A stretch of 64,000 nucleotides of DNA, from assembly GCF_902859735.1 (NCBI RefSeq), contig NZ_CADIJY010000002.1, positions 434,001 to 498,000 on the forward strand, given 5' to 3'. Both the position numbers and the translations under genes were made by a program. The stretch comes from Achromobacter aegrifaciens. Lineage in GTDB: Bacteria; Pseudomonadota; Gammaproteobacteria; Burkholderiales; Burkholderiaceae_B. How positions within the stretch are numbered: position 1 is the stretch's first letter; the number at the start of each line of letters is the position of its first letter. The notes under the pieces were generated by a model, which was not told where the DNA came from, ran no database searches, and was given only the letters and a program-made list of their open reading frames with translations. This document shows, one piece after another, positions 9,093-17,297 of this stretch.

Positions 9093-9309
9093 GCGGACTC
9101 CAGTTGCGGTGACGTTCCTCCGGAAAAAACCGGGCTGCGTCATACTCAATTTGGAGGATGTTGTGGTGGTGTTTGAACGAATCCACGCGTGGTAAAAATT
9201 CGAGAGCAACGCTCCCACGATCCATGCTCCCAGTAGCTTTCCGCGCTCTCTGAAGCGCAACGGTGCTGAAGTCTGGCTGCCGGGTATGCCGTCTCTTCAG
9301 GTGCCTGCC

Positions 9310-10065
9310 ATGCGACAACTCGTATCCTGGTCACTGCTCGTTGCGCCTGCCACGATGGCGGCAGTGTTGTCCTTTTCCGTGGGCGCACAGTCGATGCCAC
9401 CCCCCCAGGCCGAGGCCTCGAATTGGTGCGAAGAAGCCAGGAAAGCGCTGACAGATGCCAATGGCAACGCGGTCGAGTGCGCCGCGGTTGCGAAGCGCTG
9501 CATCAAAATGAATAACTACTGGTGCCAGAAACATGGGGCCAGCTCTTGGCGGGGAACGACCGACGCGCAGGGCAACGACGGCAACCGCGACGTGGACGGG
9601 CATGCGATCTTCGATTCGCCGGCCTGGTCGGCCCGCGCGATTGCGATGGACCTTCGGTCCAAGTACCGGCGGGGCCTGGTGTCTGCCGTGGATATTGCCG
9701 CAGCGCATTCGCCATGGTGCGACACGCTGGGGTCAAGAGCTGTCGTCAACGGGCATGGCAGGACCTGCAAGGATGGACGGGCAAAGCCGGCTGCGACCTT
9801 CGCGGGCCCGTGGTGCGAAGCGCCAAAGAAAGCGGCGCCCGGGACGGCCGATTGCGCTGCGGGCTGCAATTGCCCGCCTGAAATCGCGAGCGTGTTGGTG
9901 CGCGACTTGAACCTCGATATCAATGCGGACTTGAAATTGTTCGATGCCGCCGGTATGCCTCTGCCCAATCTGACAATTGTGCTTCGGAATCTGGCATTGC
10001 AGGAGCAGGGCGTCCGAGTGCGTACCAGTGTCATCGAACAAGGCATCGGTCAACTCGGAAAATGA
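9310..10065 (+). CDS. Secreted Cys-rich hypothetical protein
   Basis: A 251-residue protein with a Sec signal peptide (MRQLVSWSLLVAPATMAAVL..., cleavage near VGAQS). I use the ATG at 9310, since the eight residues before it in the open frame do not improve the signal. The mature part has about a dozen Cys residues, including WCEEARKAL, CIKMNNYWCQKHG, SPWCDTLGS and a CAAGCNCPPE cluster, suggesting a disulfide-rich periplasmic or exported fold. The C-terminal third looks beta-strand rich and Cys-free. I do not recognise a named family and assign no function. The next gene, on the same strand after 68 bases, encodes a lipoprotein. Confidence 0.75.
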   Translation: MRQLVSWSLLVAPATMAAVLSFSVGAQSMPPPQAEASNWCEEARKALTDANGNAVECAAVAKRCIKMNNYWCQKHGASSWRGTTDAQGNDGNRDVDGHAIFDSPAWSARAIAMDLRSKYRRGLVSAVDIAAAHSPWCDTLGSRAVVNGHGRTCKDGRAKPAATFAGPWCEAPKKAAPGTADCAAGCNCPPEIASVLVRDLNLDINADLKLFDAAGMPLPNLTIVLRNLALQEQGVRVRTSVIEQGIGQLGK

Positions 10066-10133
10066 AAAAGGCGTATCAGTGATTCAGTTGTCTCGGCGGT
10101 GTCGCGACCATCGAGTTCGACAGAGGAGGGCGC

Positions 10134-10880
10134 GTGTCATACCCGACATCTCGTTGCATCGTCCGAACGGCCGTCAGATTGGCGTTGGTGAGCTTCGCGG
10201 GTGGTATATCCGGATGCGCCTGGACACCGCCAAATGCCTATCCGGTTCTGGACGTCTGGAGCGATCCCAGCAAGACGAACACAGGAGAAAAAACCAATGC
10301 GCAAAAGGCATTCGACCTGTCGTCCGAAACCACCGTTGACGACGTCGTTGCGAAGCTGCAAGTGCAGACCGAATACTACCGCTACCGTTCGGAAAGGGCG
10401 CGAACTGGGGGGCTTGAGCTGCGTACGGGCGCGATTGGCGGCGCTGTGACGGGAGCCGTAGGCGCGATTATCGGCAATGTTGCTACGACCGCAGTGGGAG
10501 CGGGCATCGCGACGGGCTCCGCATTGTTAATGGCGCAGTATTCCCTGACGGCGCAGGATGCCATTTTTTCGGCGGCAGCGGCTCAATTGACTTGTGTCGT
10601 GGCTGCGGCAAGTCCGGTTCTGGGTTCCAGCCGACTGGTCCCAGAGCTGAAAAATGCCAGTAATCGCATCTTGGGCAATGTCCAGTCGAGCTTGTCGGCG
10701 TTGCAGCCCAAATGGCCCAGCGCAAGTGATCTGGCGCAGGCCTTCGATAGTGCCCGCATTGTGCTTATGACATCGCCGGGTGCGCGTGATGAAGGCGCTG
10801 TGGACACGTTGGTAAGGGCCAACCTTGTTTCGTGCATCGAAACCGGCCGCCTGGCATCGGAAGCCATTGTGCAGAAGTAA
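10134..10880 (+). CDS. Hypothetical lipoprotein with glycine-rich membrane segments
   Basis: A 248-residue protein starting at GTG, chosen because GAGGAGG lies just upstream. A signal peptide ends in a lipobox (GISGC, Cys28). After a soluble stretch comes a Gly/Ala-rich hydrophobic region, about residues 95-145 (GAIGGAVTGAVGAIIGN, then GAGIATGSALLMAQ), that could insert in or associate with a membrane. The C-terminal part is helical. It probably shares an operon with the preceding secreted Cys-rich protein. Base composition of the pair is less GC-rich than the neighbours, which may point to transfer. No family is recognised. Confidence 0.7.
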   Translation: MSYPTSRCIVRTAVRLALVSFAGGISGCAWTPPNAYPVLDVWSDPSKTNTGEKTNAQKAFDLSSETTVDDVVAKLQVQTEYYRYRSERARTGGLELRTGAIGGAVTGAVGAIIGNVATTAVGAGIATGSALLMAQYSLTAQDAIFSAAAAQLTCVVAAASPVLGSSRLVPELKNASNRILGNVQSSLSALQPKWPSASDLAQAFDSARIVLMTSPGARDEGAVDTLVRANLVSCIETGRLASEAIVQK

Positions 10881-11395
10881 GGTTCAGTTGCGCCGCGGTC
10901 TTAATACGCATTCTTGGTAGTTCGGGATTGGTGTTGCGTTCGACTCCACTCTGGAGAGCATCGGGGTCTCCAAATCTGCGTTGCGGTCCCCGCTGTGCTT
11001 GTTGTGTTGCGCATGAGATGGCGGCTAACGCAACACTGATTGATTGCAAACTCACAGCTCACCTCGTAGGTGTTGCGTCGAAATGAGCAGCGAGTTCAAG
11101 CTCGGGCCATGAATGGCCAAATGACCTTCGCTGGGAAGCCGGCCAGTACCGCGTCACAGCAATGCTGCGGCGCTGTTCACAGGGAGCAGGTCAATGCCAT
11201 GCTGGAGCAGGCGCGGGCTTGCGGCGCGGACGCGGACCCTTGCGGCGTGTTGCACGACGCGCCGGCTTCGTTGCAGTAGGCGCCCGCCCAACGACAAAGA
11301 CCCGCCCGAGCCGGCGGGCATGGGGGCGAACACCGGGCTTGGGCCGGTATTCGTCTGGATATAATAGGAACAATTCCCATTCCCAGTATATCCCC
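10881..11395. promoter_or_regulatory. 515-base intergenic region before the first FecI gene
   Basis: It holds three direct copies and one inverted copy of GTGTTGCG (10931, 11004, inverted 11029, 11070). The copies at 11004-11011 and 11029-11036 form an 8-base-pair stem with a 17-base loop that could end the lipoprotein transcript. A 56-codon frame (ATG at 11109) has no ribosome site and is not called. The fecI promoter lies at the right end. Confidence 0.4.
11360..11384 (+). promoter_or_regulatory. Candidate promoter with Fur-box-like sequence for fecI-1
   Basis: A perfect -10 hexamer TATAAT (11360-11365) leads into an AT-rich stretch, ATAATAGGAACAATTCCCAT, that resembles degenerate Fur hexamers (GATAAT-like). 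It ends 11 bases before the sigma-factor ATG. Iron repression of FecI-type genes is the rule, which supports the reading, but the match to the Fur consensus is partial. Confidence 0.4.
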
Positions 11396-11917
11396 ATGCC
11401 CGCTACCCCTAGCGCCAGTCCCGACGCCGGCATCGCGACGCTGTACCGCGACCATCATTCCTGGCTGCACGGCTGGCTGCGGCTGAAGCTGGGCGATGCG
11501 CATCGCGCGGCGGATCTGGCGCAGGACACGTTTGTGCGCCTGCTGTCGGCAAACTCCCCCTCTGACACCGTGCTGCGCGAGCCGCGGGCCTACCTGCGCA
11601 CCATCGCGAACCGCTTGCTGGTGGACCATTGGCGGCGGTTGGAGATCGAGCGCAGTTATCTGGCGGTGTTGCAGACTTATCCGCAGAGCCATTGGCCCTC
11701 GGAAGAGTCGCGGCTGTTGATTCTGGAGTCGCTGGAGCAGGTGGCGCAGATGCTGGGCCGGTTGAAGCCGGAGGTGCGCGAGGTGTTTCTGTTGGCGCAG
11801 ATGGAGGGGCATACGTGCCCGCAGATTGCGCGGCAGGTGGGGAGGTCGGTGGCGACGGTGGAGCGTTATCTGGCGCAGGCGTTGCAGCACTGCTATCGGC
11901 TGGTCTATGGGGTTTGA
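11396..11917 (+). CDS. FecI-type ECF sigma factor, cassette 1
   Basis: A 173-residue extracytoplasmic-function sigma factor. Region 2 carries AADLAQDTFVRLLSA and region 4 carries the helix-turn-helix CPQIARQVGRSVATVERYL. Such sigma factors direct RNA polymerase to the promoter of a TonB receptor gene when a ligand-loaded receptor signals through FecR. The ATG at 11396 is the first in a frame that stays open upstream. No clear ribosome site precedes it, which is odd and may mean a short or weakly translated leader. It overlaps the anti-sigma gene by 11 bases. Confidence 0.88.
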   Translation: MPATPSASPDAGIATLYRDHHSWLHGWLRLKLGDAHRAADLAQDTFVRLLSANSPSDTVLREPRAYLRTIANRLLVDHWRRLEIERSYLAVLQTYPQSHWPSEESRLLILESLEQVAQMLGRLKPEVREVFLLAQMEGHTCPQIARQVGRSVATVERYLAQALQHCYRLVYGV

Positions 11918-12992
11918 TCGGGCGGGCGTGTCGCCAGGGGCGCCAGGCGCGCGTCCGGAGGACGGCGCGGAGGGCGCGGTGGATCGGGCGATGTTGGACG
12001 AAGCGATCCGCTGGCGCATCAAGCTGCAATACAACACGGCGGACGCGTCGGCGTGGCAGGCGTTCGATGCCTGGCTGCGGGCGCAGCCCGCGCATGCGTT
12101 GGTGTGGGAGCGTTTGCAGGCGCTGGGCGCGCGTTTGCAGCGGCCAGCGGCGGAGATGCCGGCCGAGGCGGCCGCGCGGATTCTGCGGCAGACAGAGGTG
12201 GCGCAGGTGCGACGTTCGCGCCGCAAGGCGCTGATGTCGCTGGGCGCGTTGGCGGCGGGTGGTTGGGTGGCGTGGCGGGTGGGGGATGTGCCGGTGGTTC
12301 GGCAGGCGTTGGCCGACGTGTCTACGTCGCGGGGCGAGCGGCGCCGCGTCACGCTGCCGGATGGCGGGACGCTGGTGCTGAATACGGAGACGGCGGTCGA
12401 TATCGACTATGGCGGGCCGGTGCGGCGCATTCGTTTGCTGGCGGGCGAGGTGTATGTGATCTCGGGGCATGATCCGCTGTCGCGGCCGCTGTTCGTGGAG
12501 ACGCGCGACGGGCGGGCGCAGGCGCTAGGCACGCGGTATCGGGTGCGGCAGTGGGACGACGGCAGCGAGGTGGCGGTGGATGAAGGCGCGGTGGCGTTGC
12601 TGCCGCGCGATGGCGCGGGCGAGGCGGCGGGCGCGACGCTGCGGGCCGGGGAGTCTGCGCGGATGACGCCGCAAGGTGTGCGGGCGCTGGTGCCGGTGGA
12701 GGGCCGCATGTTGGATGGCGGGGCCTGGGTCGAGGGGGCCTTGTCGGTGCGCGATATGCCGCTGGACGCCTTCTTGCAGGAGCTGTCGCGCTATCACGGG
12801 GCGATCGAGTGTGACCCGGCGGTGGCGCGGTTGCCGGTGTCGGGGGTGTTCCAGTTGGACGATACGCGCAAGGTGCTGGCGCTGCTGCGTCAGATTCTGC
12901 CGGTGGAGCCGCAGGCGGGACGCTTGTGGTGGGGCGGGCGGGTGACGCGGGTTCGGGCACGCGCACGGGCGCCGGAACGGGCGCGGGGCTGA
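11907..12992 (+). CDS. FecR-type anti-sigma/sigma regulator, cassette 1
   Basis: A 361-residue inner-membrane signal transducer. The N-terminal cytosolic part (about residues 20-100; AIRWRIKLQYNTADASAWQAF) binds sigma factor. One membrane helix follows near ALMSLGALAAGGWVAWRVG, then the periplasmic FecR domain with its typical TLPDGGTLVLNTETAVD and RLLAGEVYV blocks, and a C-terminal domain ending near a DDTRKVLALLRQILPV stretch. It receives the signal from the STN domain of the downstream receptor. The start ATG lies inside the end of the sigma gene. The C-terminal tail is unusually Arg/Ala rich. Confidence 0.88.
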   Translation: MGFDRAGVSPGAPGARPEDGAEGAVDRAMLDEAIRWRIKLQYNTADASAWQAFDAWLRAQPAHALVWERLQALGARLQRPAAEMPAEAAARILRQTEVAQVRRSRRKALMSLGALAAGGWVAWRVGDVPVVRQALADVSTSRGERRRVTLPDGGTLVLNTETAVDIDYGGPVRRIRLLAGEVYVISGHDPLSRPLFVETRDGRAQALGTRYRVRQWDDGSEVAVDEGAVALLPRDGAGEAAGATLRAGESARMTPQGVRALVPVEGRMLDGGAWVEGALSVRDMPLDAFLQELSRYHGAIECDPAVARLPVSGVFQLDDTRKVLALLRQILPVEPQAGRLWWGGRVTRVRARARAPERARG

Positions 12993-13095
12993 ACAAACAA
13001 AAAAATCTGAGGGGATGGGCGAATTCGTTCGTCATACCGGTTGTAGCAGTGCGCACTGCCCAGCACCGACCGACCCTCATTGGAGTATCCCTTTC

Positions 13096-15576
13096 GTGAA
13101 GACCCATCGTCTCCGGGCCGCGACGCCGTCGTCCGGCGCGCGGGCTTGCTTGCGCGCTTGCCCCCATCCCTTCTTTACCGTGCTGCTGCCGTTGGCGGCG
13201 GCCTTGGCCGCCTTGTCGGCGCCGTCGCTCTCCTACGCCCAGGCCGCGCCGGCCACGGCGGCGCAGTCCGAATTGGCCCGCGTGTACGCGATTGCGCCGG
13301 GGCCGTTGAATGACGCGCTGGCCGCGTTTGCGCGGCAGGCGGGGATTTCGTTGGGGTATTCCTCGTCGCAGTTGACCGGGGCGCACAGCGCGGGCCTGAG
13401 TGGCCAGTATGGCGTGGCGGATGGCTTGCGCGCGCTGTTGACGGGCACGGGGTATCGCGCGGTGAATGTGGACGGCGGTATCCGTGTGGAAGCCGAGGCG
13501 CCGTCCGCCACCAGCACGCTGGCGCCGGTGCTGGTGACGGGCGCCTATCATGCGCAGACCGAGGGCACGCAATCTTACGGGTCCAGCATGGCGACCATCG
13601 GCAAGACCGAGCAGGCGCTGAAGGACATTCCGCAGTCGGTCACGGTGGTGACGCGCAAGCGGTTGGATGACCAGAACCTGTCGACCATCAGCGAGGTCTT
13701 GGAGAACACCACGGGCGTGACAATCAGCGAGGTGGCCGACGGCGGGCGCAATTTCTATTCTCGCGGGTTCAAGATCACAAATATCCAATACGACGGCGTG
13801 CCGCTGTCGCGCAGTTTCTATGCGGTGGGCAATAGCTTCACCGGTAGCACGGCGTATCTGGACCGGGTGGAGGTGTTCCGCGGCGCGCAGGGCCTGTTCG
13901 AAGGCGCGGGGCAGCCGGGCGGCTCGGTGAACCTGGTGCGCAAGCGCCCTACCGCCGAGACGCAGGTGTTGATGGAGGCGCGCGCGGGCTCGTGGGACCA
14001 CGTGGGAGGTATGCTGGATGCGGGCGGGGCCTTGAACGCGGATGGCAGCCTGCGGGCGCGGGCGGTGCTGGATCTGGATTCCAAGGGTTCGTTCATCGAC
14101 GTGGTGAAGGAGCGCAACACCAATCTGTACTTCGCGCTGGATTACGACCTGTCGCCCAGCACGACGGTGGGCGCGGGCGTGCTGGTGTCGCGCCTGCGGT
14201 CCACGCCGTTCTTCGGCGGCTTGCCGCGATATAGCGACGGCAGTTCGCTGGGGCTGAAGCGGTCTACCTTTCTGGGCGCGGACTGGAACCAGTGGGACCG
14301 GGATGAGACGCAGGTGTTTGCAGACCTGACACATCGCTTCAACAGCGATTGGCGCGTGAACGTGGCGGCCACCTACGTGAAGGAGACGAGCCTGACCTCG
14401 GCGCTGGACGCGACGGGCGCGGTGGACCCGGTGACCTTGATGGGGCCGATGCGCAATGCGTGGAATTACGACAAGTCGGCGGAGCACATTGGTTTTGATG
14501 CGAATGTGAACGGCCGCTTCACGGTGCTGGGCATGGCGCAGGACCTGACGGTGGGTGTGAGCATGTCGCGGCTGACGTCGAAGGACCGCATCGAGTACGC
14601 GTCCAACTATCTGCCGCTGGATGTGTTCCACCCTAATCCGCATGTGCCCAAGCCAGAAAGCTTTCCGGACTCTCAGCGCACGTCGCGCTATGAACCGCAT
14701 GTGCAGAAAGGCGTCTATGCGCAGCTGCGCAGCAGCCTGACGGAAGACCTGACGCTGGTGTCGGGCGGGCGCTTCAGCTGGTTTGAAAGCCGCTATACCA
14801 CGCAGGCCGCCACGTGGGACGATGTCAGTACCGCCAAGGCCAGCGCGGAGTTCACGCCCATGGTGGGGCTGGTCTACGCGCTGACGCCGCAGTGGTCGGC
14901 CTACGCCAGCTATGCGGATATCTTCGAGCCGCAAACGGCCACTACGCTGGACGGCAGCATTTTGAAGCCCATCGTCGGCGCGAACTACGAAGTGGGCGTG
15001 AAGGGCGAGCTGATGGACGGCAAGCTGAACACGTCGTTCGCTCTGTACCGCATCGACCAGAAAAACCGCGCTGTGCAGGACTACGAGGCCGGGCCGGTGT
15101 GCAACGGCGGGTATTGTTCGCGCGCGGCGGGCAAGGTGCGCAGCCAGGGCTTCGAGACGGAGATGAGCGGCGAGCTGATGCGGGGCCTGCAAGTGGCGGC
15201 GGGCTATACATTCAACAGCAATAAATACCTGAGCGATCCGGACCGCGAGGGCCAGACTTTCAGCGAGGAAACGCCGCGGCACCTGTTGCGTCTGTGGAGC
15301 GAATACCGCTTGCCCGGCCAGTTGAACCGCCTGAGCGTGGGCGCGGGCGTGAATTGGCAGAGCGCGCTGACCAACAGCATCTCGAAGGTGCGCCGGCCGT
15401 CGTACAGCGTGTGGAACGCGCGGGTCGCGTATGACGTGACGTCGAATTGGACGGCTGCGTTGAACGTGAACAATCTGTTCGACAAGGTGTATTACGAGTA
15501 TCCGGGCTATGTCGAGAACCGCAACAACTACGGCGCGCCGCGCAACATGATGCTGACGTTGCGCGGGCGGTTCTGA
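13096..15576 (+). CDS. TonB-dependent siderophore receptor with STN signalling domain, cassette 1
   Basis: An 826-residue outer-membrane receptor. I start at the GTG at 13096 (GGAG ten bases upstream), just before a long signal peptide ending near SYAQA; the frame also contains an ATG at 13015. After the signal comes an STN domain (VYAIAPGPLNDALAAFARQAG, about residues 60-115) that talks to FecR, then the plug domain with TSVT-like blocks (LKDIPQSVTVVTRKRL) and the 22-strand barrel, ending in ...RGRF. The plug and barrel resemble FpvA/FhuE-type ferric-siderophore receptors, but the ligand is unknown. Position after fecI-fecR gives a complete cell-surface signalling cassette. Confidence 0.9.
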   Translation: MKTHRLRAATPSSGARACLRACPHPFFTVLLPLAAALAALSAPSLSYAQAAPATAAQSELARVYAIAPGPLNDALAAFARQAGISLGYSSSQLTGAHSAGLSGQYGVADGLRALLTGTGYRAVNVDGGIRVEAEAPSATSTLAPVLVTGAYHAQTEGTQSYGSSMATIGKTEQALKDIPQSVTVVTRKRLDDQNLSTISEVLENTTGVTISEVADGGRNFYSRGFKITNIQYDGVPLSRSFYAVGNSFTGSTAYLDRVEVFRGAQGLFEGAGQPGGSVNLVRKRPTAETQVLMEARAGSWDHVGGMLDAGGALNADGSLRARAVLDLDSKGSFIDVVKERNTNLYFALDYDLSPSTTVGAGVLVSRLRSTPFFGGLPRYSDGSSLGLKRSTFLGADWNQWDRDETQVFADLTHRFNSDWRVNVAATYVKETSLTSALDATGAVDPVTLMGPMRNAWNYDKSAEHIGFDANVNGRFTVLGMAQDLTVGVSMSRLTSKDRIEYASNYLPLDVFHPNPHVPKPESFPDSQRTSRYEPHVQKGVYAQLRSSLTEDLTLVSGGRFSWFESRYTTQAATWDDVSTAKASAEFTPMVGLVYALTPQWSAYASYADIFEPQTATTLDGSILKPIVGANYEVGVKGELMDGKLNTSFALYRIDQKNRAVQDYEAGPVCNGGYCSRAAGKVRSQGFETEMSGELMRGLQVAAGYTFNSNKYLSDPDREGQTFSEETPRHLLRLWSEYRLPGQLNRLSVGAGVNWQSALTNSISKVRRPSYSVWNARVAYDVTSNWTAALNVNNLFDKVYYEYPGYVENRNNYGAPRNMMLTLRGRF

Positions 15577-15658
15577 TGCTTGCGCGGGCGGGGGGGGCGA
15601 CGCGATATCATGCCCTAGCCTTTCCCCGCCGGGGTATTGCCTGGCCCGGCCTCTTGCA

Positions 15659-16418
15659 ATGCCCCGTTCCTTCCCGCCTCGGACACAGGAACCCAGAACG
15701 ACGCCGCTTTTCCCCACGCTTGCCTGCGTTGGCCTGCTTGCCCTTACGCCCCGGCGCTGGCAATGGCTCAGCCCGCCGAGCCGAATTTCGCCGCGCGCAC
15801 TGCGGCGTTGATGGAGCGCCATCGCGTGAATGTGGATGAATTGCTGGGCAATGCGCGGCAGGAGGGAATGGCGCTGCTGGTGATTCCAACCCTGAACCTG
15901 GATGCGGGGCCCCAGTGCGATTTCAATGACGACGCGACGCGCGACCGTTTGTGCGTCAGTGCAGCACGTTCGTGTACCGGAACCACAAGACGGAACAGGG
16001 CTACGCGATCAGCGCCGGCGCGGGAGACCACAAGTTGGACCCGACGGACCCCGGGCCGCAGTTCCAGACCGTGCGCGGCAAGCTGCGGTATCAGGTGATT
16101 CCGGTGTGGTCGGGCGAATACCGGCTCAACCGCATCACCTATCATCAGCCCCGTACCGAACTGCCCGAAACGGTGCCGCCCCAGAGCGCCATGGAGAGGC
16201 TGAAGAAGATCGGCCTCGCGACGCTGGATTACGCGGTGGATCGCGAGTTCAAGATGACCACGCCAAGACCGCCATCCGGGAACGAGGACGAAGACGGCCT
16301 GGGCAAGGGCTGCGAGGTGATGTTGCGGGTCGGCGGTGGTTGCGACGAAGCGGCGCGCGAGGTGCGCTGGCGGATCAACGGCCGAAATTGTAGTCTGGCA
16401 CCGAGGGCATGCCGATGA
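15659..16418 (+). pseudogene. Secreted hypothetical protein gene broken by two frameshifts
   Basis: Three frames together read as one secreted protein. From ATG 15659 comes a good signal peptide (TLACVGLLALT); near 15748 the frame shifts, and ALAMAQPAEPNFAARTAALM continues it; near 15948 it shifts again, and RQCSTFVYRNHKTEQGYAI continues to the stop at 16418. Each break fits loss of one base (a G before GCCCC, a T in a short T run). The joined product would be about 250 residues with a GDHKLDPTDPGPQF block and a helical C-terminus. Family not recognised. Either a recent pseudogene or two assembly errors. Confidence 0.6.
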
Positions 16419-16604
16419 TCTACGCCCCATAAGCCAAGGGTTGGACGGGAAGGACGGCCATGGTCACCGCCAGCATCAACGGTGCGTTCCAGGCGGCAAT
16501 GTTCATCGTCAGCAAAGCATGCGCCGGATAGCCGATCACGGCGGACATCAGGTAATGCAGCGTGCCATCAGCAGCGCAATGTCGGCTGCGATGGACTTTG
16601 ATAC

Positions 16605-16835
16605 CTACTTGCTGGGTCGTCGATGAGCGACCGCGACAGCGACGGTGCCGTCTGGCAGCCGATACTTCCCATCGCGCAACCATGTCACAGGCTCGCCCGA
16701 TGGTAATGAACAGATGTATTGCGGCTCTGGTGGGGCCGCATCGCTGCGTTTGATGACCAGGCGACGTTGTACGAGGCAGGTCGATCGATCTGGCAGCTTG
16801 ACGATGACGTCCGCTAATCGAGTGTTTGAGGCCAT
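16605..16835 (-). CDS. Small hypothetical protein
   Basis: A 76-residue basic protein without signal peptide or membrane helix. The ATG at 16835 is chosen because GGAGGGAG lies about five bases before it; the open frame extends further but that part lacks coding character. It ends in a beta-rich part (VTWLRDGKYRLPDGTVAVAVA). Two Cys residues are present. I do not recognise the family. Between its end and the broken gene to the left (16420-16604, minus strand) another frame reads as a hydrophobic stretch (MNIAAWNAPLMLAVTMAVLP), perhaps the tail of a decayed membrane protein. Confidence 0.5.
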   Translation of the reverse strand: MASNTRLADVIVKLPDRSTCLVQRRLVIKRSDAAPPEPQYICSLPSGEPVTWLRDGKYRLPDGTVAVAVAHRRPSK

Positions 16836-17297
16836 AGAGTCTCCCTCCAAGATCGGCGCGCCTGCGTCGGGATTTGAATTGCCTGCAGACGCGTTCGCCC
16901 GTGGCGTGTTCATCTTTAGCACCGGCATTTGGAGGAGGAGCATCCGTCGTACAGGGTATGGCTCCGGCGATGAATCGGGCGCACGCGCGCGCAGGCCGCA
17001 GGGAGAGAGATAAGGAAAAAAGCGCCCAGGGAGGGGGCAGTGCCGGCATCCTCCCAACGCGGACGGTCGGGCGGATAGCGTGAAATATATTGAGATTAAT
17101 TTGCAATAGTGTGTCAATTGTTCCGGTTGGCGCGCCTATCGCTTGCGCGCTTGCCGCGAAGCCGCCAGTCGCCAGGACCTCGTCGGGCGGACGCCCGAAA
17201 ACACCGTCTTCCTAGGGTTTGCCCCGCGCGCAAGCCAGGCTTTGGCGTGGAAACATCGCGGCGGCGCTGCGCGAGGCTTGCGGATCTCCACCAGACG
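16836..17297. other. Intergenic region, no gene seen
   Basis: About 460 bases between the small gene and the end of the cassette-2 receptor gene. It includes an AT-rich patch at 17080-17110 (AATATATTGAGATTAATTTG) that could hold a promoter. Open frames across it have no ribosome site or family resemblance. Confidence 0.4.

Noticed and set aside
11109-11279. 56-codon frame before fecI-1
   Set aside because: No ribosome site, no similarity known to me and Ala/Cys-rich chance composition.
12349-15822. 1,157-residue minus-strand frame over fecR-1 and its receptor
   Set aside because: Shadow of two convincing genes; composition is His/Arg/Ala-rich noise.
17182-17205. GGGCG-type stem after the cassette-2 receptor as a terminator
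   Set aside because: Its A run lies on the wrong side for the minus-strand transcript.
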